From contig NW_003131863.1 of assembly GCF_000003605.2 (NCBI RefSeq), forward strand, positions 99,372 through 127,423: a DNA stretch of 28,052 bases. Reading direction: 5' to 3'. This document shows positions 1-9,057 of the stretch, piece by piece. Every line of letters starts with the position of its first letter. Position 1 is the stretch's first letter. The notes beneath the pieces were generated by a model. The model saw only the letters and a program-made list of their open reading frames with translations. It was not told the origin of the DNA and did not search any database. The DNA is from Saccoglossus kowalevskii (taxonomy: Eukaryota > Hemichordata > Enteropneusta > Harrimaniidae). Made by a program: the position numbers and the translations under genes.

Positions 1-282
1 AAACATAATCAGTTTTCCGTCGTGGATATTCTAGTGTTGACAGTACTATTGTTCTGCAATCGATTGTTTAAATATATATATATATCTAAAAAGCGCGAAA
101 ACTTTACTGTGCGTTCATTGATTTCGATATTGCGAGCGTCAAAACATGTGGTTTATCCTGTAATGGGTGTAAATACGTATACTGATTATTTCGAGTGTCC
201 AATTGGTGTTCGTCAAGGCTACATTTTAAGCGCTTTTTATTTTCGTTTTTATAAATTAATTAATTTAATTACGTCCATGTAA
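1..282 (+). mobile_element. Decayed LINE reverse transcriptase fragment
   Basis: This is part of the reverse transcriptase domain of a non-LTR retrotransposon, cut by the window edge. In one frame near the start, FRRGYSSVDSTIVLQSIV matches the conserved block that precedes the catalytic region. The same frame continues, after two stops, with a form of the block A motif (YCAFIDFD). A different frame, open to 282, carries a clear match to the block before the catalytic YADD (PIGVRQGYILSAFYF). The frame changes and stops show it is dead. It belongs to the same broad family as the copy starting near 15480, whose corresponding block reads FRKGYSTFDNVFILQSVV. A TA-rich stretch at about 70-85 sits where the coding frame is lost. 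Confidence 0.75.
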
Positions 283-2239
283 TCTGTATCTGATATGCAT
301 TCTTTCAAAGGATTATCACTCACTTTTAATGGCACACCAATATACAGGTTCGCAAAATGAAAATTTTCTACATTTACTACGTCCTGACATCATCATCCTA
401 CATCATCACATTCTTGTTGAGCATTATTGGGTGCTATATCTATACTTCCGTCTGTGAATTCATCAGCTTCTGTTCTCTGCATGGAATCTGCAAGACCTTT
501 ACATTTGTTGTCATATTTCTGTCTTTCTATATTTTTAATTATGTGCAGAACTCTGGTCCTATTTACCATAATCAAGTAGGCCTACAGTTTCATTTCTCCA
601 TGGCAACAAATAAAAGCTTGATATTTTGGTATATGTGTATTTCATTTCATTTCACACCCACAATATATTAGTATGTGTACCTCAAATACTATTGCATGCA
701 GTAAATGTAGTGACAACCCAAGCGAACATACACGGTACATGGTAGCCGTCTTGGCGTCCCCCGAGGCCCTGCACTAAACTACGTGTGTACCCATAGTCTA
801 TATGTACGTAGTCGCATCATTACCCTATCCCATGAGTATTTTCAAACCATCAAGGTAGATGTAATTGGCAACTGTGTTGTCTGTGTAATAGTTATTTTCA
901 GATACTACGGGAGGCCAGTGATTCTTTGGAGCCAAGCGAAACTTAGAGAAAATACAAGTCACTTAGGTCTGTCGTCGATCTCGCAAATAATGTAGTACTA
1001 CTCACAGGTTCTCGTATCTGACATAGTATTTACCATTCCGTTTATTCAGTGTTATTTACCTACAACATGTTTACATGTGTTTTTACAATTAATAGTAGCT
1101 TAGAGGATCTTAGAACACACCCACTATTTCCGCTAATCAGCATCAAGTCAACGGCTCTGATGGTCGCTAACGTACAGAGGAAACCCCACACTCCAATCAC
1201 TGTTGGTACTCTCACTTCCGTTCCTCTCGTTTGGGTTTTCACCACTGCCATATCGAATTCGTATATTGAAGTATAGAACGTAATCAAAGACGTTCAAATT
1301 TACTTCGAGTCGCGCAGTAATTTTGAAATCACTTTTTACCGTTTTTGCATATGAACTTCGAATATTCGCTATCACACGCATTTTCCTTTCACCTGAATCT
1401 CGCGATTTCGCGAACATTCTAATATCTGCGTAATTTAAACTGTGTACCACTGCCCAAAATTCTGATAATCTTTAGCTGTGACTTAATCGGAGCTGTGGTG
1501 TGTCAGTTCCCACGACCAGGACAGCGTAATATAGATGCGCGCGTTCTATAGATGAAACGTTTCGGCGTACAGAACAAGCAATCATGCCGTTGCAAAATTG
1601 TCTGATTTCGATATTGAAATCCTTTGTTATTGACAATGGACAACTTTATTTTAGTATTAAACAGTTTTTACTTATCAATTTCTCTTCTTTTTAAATAATT
1701 TCTCCTTAATTCGCTTACGAAAACAACATTATATTCATATTCATGATACATCATGGCGAATAATCTGCTGCATCGACATCATAAAATCCATTGGCATTGA
1801 TAATACTGTAATATAATATTGTCTAATCACACGTAATCATGACGCAATGAATGTACATAATATACTTATGTTTAAGTCTATTATAATAGTACACATTATA
1901 ATGTTTCATCATAATAAAATGGTGAATATAAATGATATAATGGTGTTCAATTTTATTAATATGGCGAATGTACATAATATATTGGTGTTTATATTATATA
2001 ATATTGTTAGAAAACAAAAGAATAATGCATCTCCTACATGGTATATTATCTTAATACCCTTGTGGTTTGTCATATAGAGTCTTATAACCAGCTGCTGTCA
2101 GTTACAATGTATATCATTAACCTTGTTTAATTACAATTACTGTATAAGTGGCTCACCATTGTGCACACCTCACTTCGTATCATCAGTGTATGATCTGCAG
2201 ATTTGATAGATCATTACTGCGCAATACTCGTCATGAAAT
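283..2239. other. Intergenic region with no firm gene
   Basis: I see no convincing gene here. Short open frames at 357-671 and 783-995 look like chance. A CpG-rich patch spans roughly 1200-1570, unlike the AT-rich flanks, and contains a weak minus-strand candidate exon described separately. At 1849-1992 a motif GAATGTACATAATATA occurs twice with a 117-bp offset in very AT-rich sequence. The open frame there (1847-2077) is an artefact of that low complexity. Confidence 0.5.
1060..1287 (-). other. Weak candidate first exon with a membrane segment
   Basis: On the minus strand an ATG at about 1251 opens a frame beginning MAVVKTQTRGTEVRVP, followed by a hydrophobic stretch (VIGVWGFLCTLATIRAV). 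A basic N-terminus followed by one hydrophobic segment is the pattern of a signal anchor. The surrounding 1200-1570 is CpG-rich, as an unmethylated promoter patch might be. No downstream exon is visible because the window ends about 1 kb away, beyond the LINE fragment. The family is not recognised, and it could be a chance open frame. Confidence 0.2.
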
Positions 2240-2369
2240 ATGCTTAAACCGAATATATACACGAGTGCGCTGTTGATTAGCGGAATGCTGGCATATATAG
2301 CACGACATGTTTACGAAAACGGTTCCATTAACTTACGACGTGCTTCTCAACGAAGGACAGAATATACAA
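2240..2369 (+). CDS. Gene A exon 1, signal anchor
   Basis: It starts at the ATG at 2240; an in-frame TGA at 2234 excludes any start further upstream in this exon. The 43 codons hold a short N-terminus, a hydrophobic segment (YTSALLISGMLAYIA) and then a basic juxtamembrane stretch (LRRASQRRTEY). The donor is A|GTAAGT, phase 1. The end resembles gene B exon 1, where AYVAK and KREY occupy the equivalent places. Confidence 0.65.
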
Positions 2370-4695
2370 GTAAGTAAAAAATGGCCGTTGAGATATCGTG
2401 TCTTGCGAGAGCCACGTGTCTTGTGTTTTGCTCTAAAGAAGTTCCATTTTCTACTGCCATCGCGTTCACTGCCCATCTGAACAATGCAATCCTAATATTC
2501 GGGAAAAGTGGCGGAAAGGAATGGATCAGTATTCAGAAGGGGCAAAACAAGTCACGTTGCTCTCTTGCTGATAATGATATCTCAGCAAATCGTGTATATT
2601 TAGTGTTGTTGTAAGACTGCGGTACTGCGGGCATTTTTGTTTCTAATGACTAACAGGTGGAACATCGAAAGTTTGAAATTGACAATATGCACAATTAGCA
2701 CGTGAAAGAAAACTATATAATGACATGGATATAACAGTTGCTCATATGATAATTATTATTTCATGCTAGCTTGGTCTGCGTCTCATTTGAAACGGAACAC
2801 TACCAATTTCATTCCACGATTATTCATAAACGCTCGGCAGTAGAACTGAAAACATAGTTCTCTGTCTCAAACTGTGTTGAGCTACGCAAAACAATAACTA
2901 CACAGAGTATTGTTCTCAAAACCTTTAATAAAACAAAAGAAACCAGATTTACGTCGTTGAACACACCAAACGTGCGGAAGGAGGGAAAACACTATTACAA
3001 ATTATATGACTACGTGGTTCGTGGACGAAACAGTATAAAACAATGCGGGTATGCTGTTGTAAAGAATAGCTGATTAATTTCTGTGGAGAACGTTTGAATC
3101 ATACTAAATCAAAACTTTATAATTATTAATCAAATTTGTTCTAAAGCTGGCTTTACTTTTAATTAATAAGAGCTTTGCACTTGACTCATACAAACAAAAA
3201 TTGGCAGCTGCTACTCAATAATCACATTAAACAGTTGGCATACGTCGTCTGTTTCATACCAAGTTTATTTCATAAAATGCAAAACAAAAAAAAAAACATA
3301 CCAAATGATTCAAAGGTTTAAAAAAAAAACAATATGTTATATATGATGAAACGTGGAAGTACGCGACATACATATGTCAAATTTGTCCAACGTTTTTATC
3401 TGTTTTTATAGTATTCATCAAGCTGATTGAATTGGTCGTAGTTTGAAATCAAAATGGCCAGATTGTTCCAGCAAAACTGCTATTTTGATCATGGACAGTA
3501 CATATTAATCATTTTTTTAGTTTTAACAGTCTTTCATTCAGGTGACAATTGATAGGCGAATAAATTAGTATTTTCAAACAGACACTGAACATGTGGTGTG
3601 TGTAATACACCCAGGATTATTTGCTCTCGTTCTTACACGGGATGTCGACAACATGACAGTATCAGATACTTACTGTCTCGTATATGAATACAGAAACTGA
3701 TATATTAATACTAGTCTGGGAACATTTCTTGCCAGCAATTCAAGTGTTTCCTACAGTGCTTGCTATAAATGCGGAAGAAATAGAGACAGCGGAGGAGAGA
3801 GACTGGGCAACGAAAGGAAAAATTAACCCTGAAAGAGTTCTCAATAACAACTCCGTGGAAACTACTAAACAAGGTATCTATCAAGAGAAATATCGAATTT
3901 TAAAATTGTGAAATTGAGGGCCAGTACCTAGATTTCATTTGAGTCTATTTACATACCAAATTTTGAGTACAATGAATGAATGTGCTTATTACTCAAAATG
4001 TGTGTACAATACATTGTTTCCATGAAATTCGAACACGCGCTGTATGACGAACGCTACCATATAAGGTAGTAATCGTATTCAACATGCACGCATATTCTGG
4101 AGCATCTATCAGTGTCTTCTGAAAATGTAATTGTTCACGTGATTCGGTGGCCATAAACATAGACGTGCTTTACTTTTCATACATAATAATTTGGCCAACC
4201 GGGTTATTAAAATAAAATAAGTTAGTCGTTATTTTTTGCCACAATTTTAGAATCACCAAACAATGTATAAACACATTATATTCAGAATCTCTTTTCCAAT
4301 GTATGATTTGTCGGTTTTAGTATCACGTGGTATTTCTGTCTGTCTGACTACGTTATACATGGCTCGTTCGCCGGTAGTATATCAATTATCAATTAATCGT
4401 CTCTGTGAATCAACTGCAAACGAGCCTAAGTTGATGACGTAATCGAACAAATGTATCACGTACACCAGAACAAATTTCACTAACCGTAATGGTTGACAAA
4501 ACACCTCTCACATAATGTGTGATCAGTTACAAAGAACGGTTTTAACATGTCAAACTGAAATTAAAATATTGAGAAGCGCGGGAGAACGAGAGAACGACTA
4601 GCCCTAACGAGAGAAAAAGAACGACCATCCCTATCATCAAGCGTTTTTTTGTTTGTTTTGTTTTGTTTTGTTTTGTTTTGTTTTGTTTTGTTTTG

Positions 4696-4726
<31 letters not shown>

Positions 4727-6964
4727 GCTTGATACTTGGTAAACATGATAACACTGTTACCATATACCTTTCTCTTACTGATTTGACTATGCACGATATG
4801 TGTGTTTACTAACCTTGGTTGTTTGTCATTTGTTTTGTGTGTGTTTTTTTTTATTTCTAAATTTTCTTTTGATTATACGTTTGAATATTTATAAATAATA
4901 TGTAGAGGGCGCACTCAGCTCTGTCAACTTTTTCTTGTCAGAACCAGAACCAGTGTGATTGAATTGGTTTATTTTTTAAATTTCAAATTGTGGGTACTCG
5001 ATTTATTTGCTCTATGTGTAAAATTGTGTTGCTTTTCAAGTTTTTACATTGTCGTCAAACTTTTTGTAGATAGTGACTGTGGTGTGAAATTGGCGCCATT
5101 AAATAATCTACCGGTGGTGGCGTTGGCAAGTCGACCTGGTTGTGGTAACACTTGGACGAGACATCTAATTGAAATGACAACTGGTCTGTACACAGGAAGT
5201 ATATATGCATCCGGTGTTATATATAAAAACGGTTTGTATCATTTATAGCATAAATACGATTAGGCCAAAAAAAAACAACTTATGTTGCCCTCAGTCGGAA
5301 AATTGAAAAATTGAGTCGGTCGGTCGGATTTTTTTTTTTTTTTCAGAGAAATACAGATCAACCCGAGGTTCAAAGTCGCCACCTATCCCCCCGGGGACCC
5401 TGGGGATAAAACAACGGTCAGGGATCGTTAATTGTTAGAGGAAATACTTTTTTACTGTAAAAATGGTGAGTTTTTAATATTTGGGCCTATTAAAAAAAAA
5501 CGCGACCCCATATTTATATTTTTCGGTCGGTCGCTGAGGGCAACAAAACAATTTTTTTTTTGCCTTAGGCATAATCGAAATTTCTCGAAAGATTTGAAAA
5601 ATTAAATTAATGTTAAATGAGCTCACACTGATCTTAGGTTTTCTGGGTGAGAAGGAGAGCTATAGAAATGGCAGAACTGTGGTTATAAAAACACACAGAT
5701 TTGACAAGACGATGATCAAAGAGTTCGAGAAAGCCATAGTATTATTGCGAAATCCTTACAACTGTTTTATCGCCGAGTATAACAGAGAAAATGCTAATAT
5801 GACGATTGCTGCACCAGAAGAATTATTTAGTGGAAAAGGTGAGAGTGTTGCAAGTGTATTTATAATGTATTTATAAGTTTGGATATTTCGTGGTTATCCA
5901 TAGCTGATAACTGTGTGTCTGGTATTATGGAAAGCTGTGCTTGTGTTTGTTTAATGGTGCTTCCCGTTATCTCCTGTTTTAGCCGTGATTGGCTAAATTA
6001 TTTATATTAGGGTTTGTAGCTGCTCAACACGTGTAACTGTTAAGTTAGACCCCGTTCGATAAAGCAATATTAGGATCAACAAACGACACAGGCTAAAATG
6101 AGTAATAATACCGCAACATACTAACGCAGTTCAAACATAATAATCCGTGGATATCACAGTTGCTCATATGATAATTTGATGTGTTGTTCTTGATTACAAA
6201 TTACTAGATTGTAGTATTAGATAATGTGTATGGTCTGTGTCTACTTCTTACATAATTTTAACGTGAAAGTTCATTTGTGTCAATTGAAACTTGTTTTCAC
6301 ATGCGAAATATTTTCGAGTAATATACTATCGTCATCGCATTTGGCAGACAAATGTACAATAAATACGAATATACAGCTGCGGGCTCAATCGAGGACAGAT
6401 TAATATAGATGGGCTGAAATGTAATACTTCACCACGACAAAAATGTATTAACTTACAAGCTCATTACGATGACCAATGACCTAGGTTACCTTAACCCAGT
6501 GTCTTATTTTGTTTCCTTGCTTGCCCACAAAGCTGCATATATAATTAATAATATACATCATAATAATAATTGTAAAATTCGAGCTCATTATTAATAACAT
6601 ATTTTTGTTTTGTTTGTCAGAATGGGAAGATTTCGTGGTTTCACAAACGTGGCGATGGGAAAAATTTGCAAGTAATTGGTTACAAAGTGACATTCCCATA
6701 TTAGTAATCCACTACGAGAATCTACGAGACAACCTGCTCTCCGAGATGCGAAGAGTCTCTCGTTTTTTGAACGTAACTTCATTTGAGTCCAGGGTCGATT
6801 GTTTATTAAATGACCCTGTAGGAAAATTCAAGCGCTCCGGAGTCGATCATTCGCATATAAAAAACGACCGATATTCAGAGAAAATGCAAGAAATAATAAA
6901 TGAAGTGATTTTAGTAACAAACAAACTGTTAAAAAGAAACAAGTATCCACTGATGCATGCGTAG
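2240..6964 (+). CDS. Gene A: type II membrane sulfotransferase (WSCD-like), five exons
   Basis: The predicted product is a 317-residue Golgi-type sulfotransferase related to the catalytic half of WSCD1/WSCD2, which transfer sulfate from PAPS to glycans. Exons are 2240-2369, 3757-3873, 5070-5231, 5638-5838 and 6621-6964. All four introns have GT-AG ends and are phase 1, so the frame stays open throughout. Residues 6-21 form a signal anchor and 44-82 a short charged stalk. The 5'-phosphosulfate binding motif SRPGCGNTW is at 103-111. KTHR is at 154-157, the 3'-phosphate region with RNPYN at 174-178, VIHYEN at 232-237 and KRSG at 274-277. An NMT sequon lies in exon 4. It has the same exon plan as gene B downstream. 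There is no WSC domain. The family call is firm, the acceptor unknown, and the first two exons rest on phase and on likeness to gene B. Confidence 0.8.
3757..3873 (+). CDS. Gene A exon 2, short stalk
   Basis: A 39-codon exon rich in Glu, Lys, Asn and Thr (AINAEEIETAEERDW near the start, SVETTKQ at the end). The acceptor is CCTACAG. An in-frame alternative 12 bp upstream (CAAG at 3741-3744) would add four residues. The donor CAAG|GTATC is nearly the same as that of the gene B stalk exon (CAAG|GTATT). It enters and leaves in phase 1. It holds no tandem repeat, unlike its gene B counterpart. Confidence 0.6.
4645..4726. repeat. (TTTTG)n microsatellite in gene A intron 2
   Basis: About 80 bp of tandem TTTTG units, preceded by a T-run and interrupted near its start by GTTTG. 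On the minus strand it gives spurious open frames made of KTKQN repeats, which are not genes. Confidence 0.95.
5070..5231 (+). CDS. Gene A exon 3, PAPS 5'-phosphosulfate binding
   Basis: It encodes the start of the sulfotransferase fold, with strand LPVVALAS and loop RPGCGNTW. The acceptor is TTTTTGTAG. The donor G|GTTTGT is weaker than in gene B (G|GTAAGT). It has exactly the same length (162 bp) as gene B exon 3. Over the 43 codons from the first Cys, 42 residues and 117 of 129 bases are identical. Confidence 0.85.
5262..5569. mobile_element. MITE-like inverted-repeat element in gene A intron 3
   Basis: The ends of this roughly 308-bp block are imperfect inverted repeats. The left end has AGGC, an A-run and then TGTTGCCCTCAG (5283-5294). 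The right end has the exact complement CTGAGGGCAACA (5534-5545), a T-run and GCCT. CGGTCGGTCGG motifs lie just inside both ends, and the core has no coding potential. This is the structure of a non-autonomous DNA element. A clear target-site duplication cannot be called. Confidence 0.6.
5638..5838 (+). CDS. Gene A exon 4, PAPS 3'-phosphate region
   Basis: It carries GRTVVIKTHR and then EKAIVLLRNPYN and AEYNRE, which in WSCD-type enzymes form the region that contacts the 3'-phosphate. The acceptor is ATCTTAG and the donor G|GTGAGA, phase 1. It is one codon shorter than gene B exon 4. The NMT sequon is at the same place as NLT in gene B, which fits a luminal catalytic domain. Confidence 0.85.
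6621..6964 (+). CDS. Gene A exon 5, C-terminal catalytic part and stop
   Basis: It begins with EWEDFV directly after the acceptor TTTGTCAG. It carries DIPILVIHYENLRDN (core strand and helix), the KFKRSG motif that marks WSCD-type enzymes, and a helical end finishing at TAG 6962-6964. An NVT sequon lies in the middle. Confidence 0.85.
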
Positions 6965-8785
6965 AATTACTAACACTTTATAATGCCTGTTTGACTACGT
7001 GATTATGCTGGGTTTCAGTGCAACACATTACTTCGTTACCATACCTGTTAATTTCTATAGAGCACTCATTAGACATGTGAATATATGTATGTATATCTTT
7101 ATCCTGGCGTTCACATTCAGAGACAATGTTCTGTGAAACAATGTGCAAATAAAGTAGTCATATTATTCGGAGTTATCGCAATAAATATAGTATAATACTG
7201 TTCATTACGTATATCTAAATAGTTATCAAGTTTTAGTACTAACTAGTAGATAATATTTTGAGTAGTTGTGGAATATTTATTGGTCATATTTGTTAATAAA
7301 GTTTCAGCGAAGTTGTCAGTTTGCAAACTATAGTCCCAACAGATTTGTTTGTCATACATTGAAACCACCTTGAAGGAGTTTGAAGTGATATGGGTGGCTT
7401 GGAAAGCGTGACTAGTAAATCGTTTTTTGCGATGACATGCCTGTACATTTTGAGTTTCCTTGAATGTGCTAACAGTTTATCTGGCATTCAACCTGACATA
7501 CAATTATATTTTTTTACTTAGTGTTAGCTTCCAAATGCGTTTTTCCTCAAATCTTCCAAGCACCCTCCCCGTTATTCAAAAAGGTCAATCCTCATAATAT
7601 CCAGGTATCCAGGTAAGAATATCACCATGATTTCACGTCGGTAATTAATACAAACGTATTCACAACTGTCGTACAATTAAAAAAAAATATTTGAACCTAA
7701 ATGCGAAATGATTTGTACAAATTACTAATTAGGCCTATTCTTTGAATCAGTGTTTACATCTGTCCTATACCTTTGCTGAAAAGTATGAATTGTCAATGTG
7801 TAACTGGTCTACAAGCTTCCGACAGCCGATTGGCTCAACGAATGTTTGCATTGTCTCCAAAAGGGAGCCATACTGGTCGTTTGAAATTTCCACATCCAGT
7901 CTGCAAAGTGTTTGCGTCGAATACGTGTCAGTCTGACTGTATTGAATGGTTAGGCTCGTATATAGTGTCAACTGTCACAATCGTCAGAAACATCTTGTTG
8001 ATCGTGTTATGAATATTAATTGCGTCTGAGTTTGACGAGTTTGCTGAGTTGTGAGTTTGAATATCGTATTTTATGTTCGTATATGTGCTTGTAATTTCGA
8101 TTTATATATTAGTCAGGCGACTAAATTAAACATAGAAATAAACGTTTTCTTTTTTTTGAATAAGAAACACTGGCATACATTAATTAATACATTACCCATA
8201 CATTAATCCAAAATTAATAGTCGTATAGGGAATTAAACAAAGTACTATGGACATATAACAATAACAATATACATATGTCAAAGCATCCTCACATACTGAT
8301 AATGCATTAATAATTCACTGGGTTTAAATTTCATTATTTTGTTTGATAAATATTATCCGCTAAATTAAATCCACGCAACTATTTTAAATAACATTAGAAT
8401 TCATTGTTGTAATGTCAGATTCGTGAATTTAAAATCTATTGAATATGCTCAAAGCATAAAATAGTGAAAATAAATGGTCTTACAGTGCAGTAATGTGCTA
8501 CACGAGAGAAGTGATCAGTCTTGGAGCATTCATAACAATTAATGTACAAAAGAATAATATTATGGACTTCAAGTAGTAATATGAGGTGTTTTCTAATTAG
8601 TGATCATATCCTGCCCTACTGGTAGCATCGCCATATATAGTAGTAGTCAACTCATGAAGAAACCTTCTTCTAGGACAAATTTTGTTGAAACAATCAGAGA
8701 TTTGCCTAGTAAGTGATTTGTTAATTTTTGTCACCAGCGTTCTTACAGGGACCTCTATAATGTTCAGTATAATTACATTACATGC
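6965..8785. other. 3' UTR of gene A and spacer to gene B
   Basis: Beyond the probable gene A polyadenylation signal I find no gene. The overlapping open frames near 7742-8012 on both strands show no recognisable motif. The promoter of gene B should lie towards the right end, but no TATA box or other core element can be named. Confidence 0.45.
7148..7153 (+). promoter_or_regulatory. Likely polyadenylation signal of gene A
   Basis: AATAAA lies 184 bp after the gene A stop codon, in AT-rich sequence, at a usual 3' UTR distance. Confidence 0.5.
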
Positions 8786-8817
8786 TTGCCTGTAATCGTT
8801 AGTGTAATTACAGGCAA
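8786..8817. repeat. Perfect 11-bp inverted repeat upstream of gene B
   Basis: TTGCCTGTAAT (8786-8796) and its exact complement ATTACAGGCAA (8807-8817) are separated by 10 bp, about 90 bp before the gene B start codon. It could be a dimeric factor site or a hairpin in the 5' UTR. It may also be chance in AT-rich DNA. Confidence 0.6.
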
Positions 8818-8906
8818 TTTAATCCGTGCGTCATCTGCTGCCACCAAATCGTACGTTTCCACAGAGCGCAAGGAATTTACAACTAGACACATTTCAGCTA
8901 CATACG

Positions 8907-9057
8907 ATGTTTAGAACCAAAATAGTATGTGTTGTCGCATTGATGGTTTGCGTTATCGTAGCGTATGTGGCGAAACGGAGGATATTGTACGATTTGAAAA
9001 ATGATATTAAGGAGTCCAGCCAAATGCATCCTCCGTCTCAGTTGAAGAGAGAGTATA
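8907..9057 (+). CDS. Gene B exon 1, signal anchor
   Basis: It starts at the only ATG in its open frame. The segment KIVCVVALMVCVIVAYVAK is a strong single membrane helix preceded by a basic residue and followed by KRR, as in type II Golgi enzymes. The donor A|GTAAGT is phase 1. Confidence 0.8.

Noticed and set aside
2381-2614. + strand 77-codon frame just after gene A exon 1
   Set aside because: It lies in intron 1 immediately after the donor, matches no stalk or family, and the stalk exon at 3757 joins in phase.
4542-4794. Minus-strand open frames with KTKQN repeats
   Set aside because: They are translations of the (TTTTG)n microsatellite and have no other support.
5340-5420. Possible tRNA-derived SINE from a B-box-like GGTTCAAAGTC
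   Set aside because: No A box at the right distance and no tRNA fold; the inverted ends favour a DNA element.
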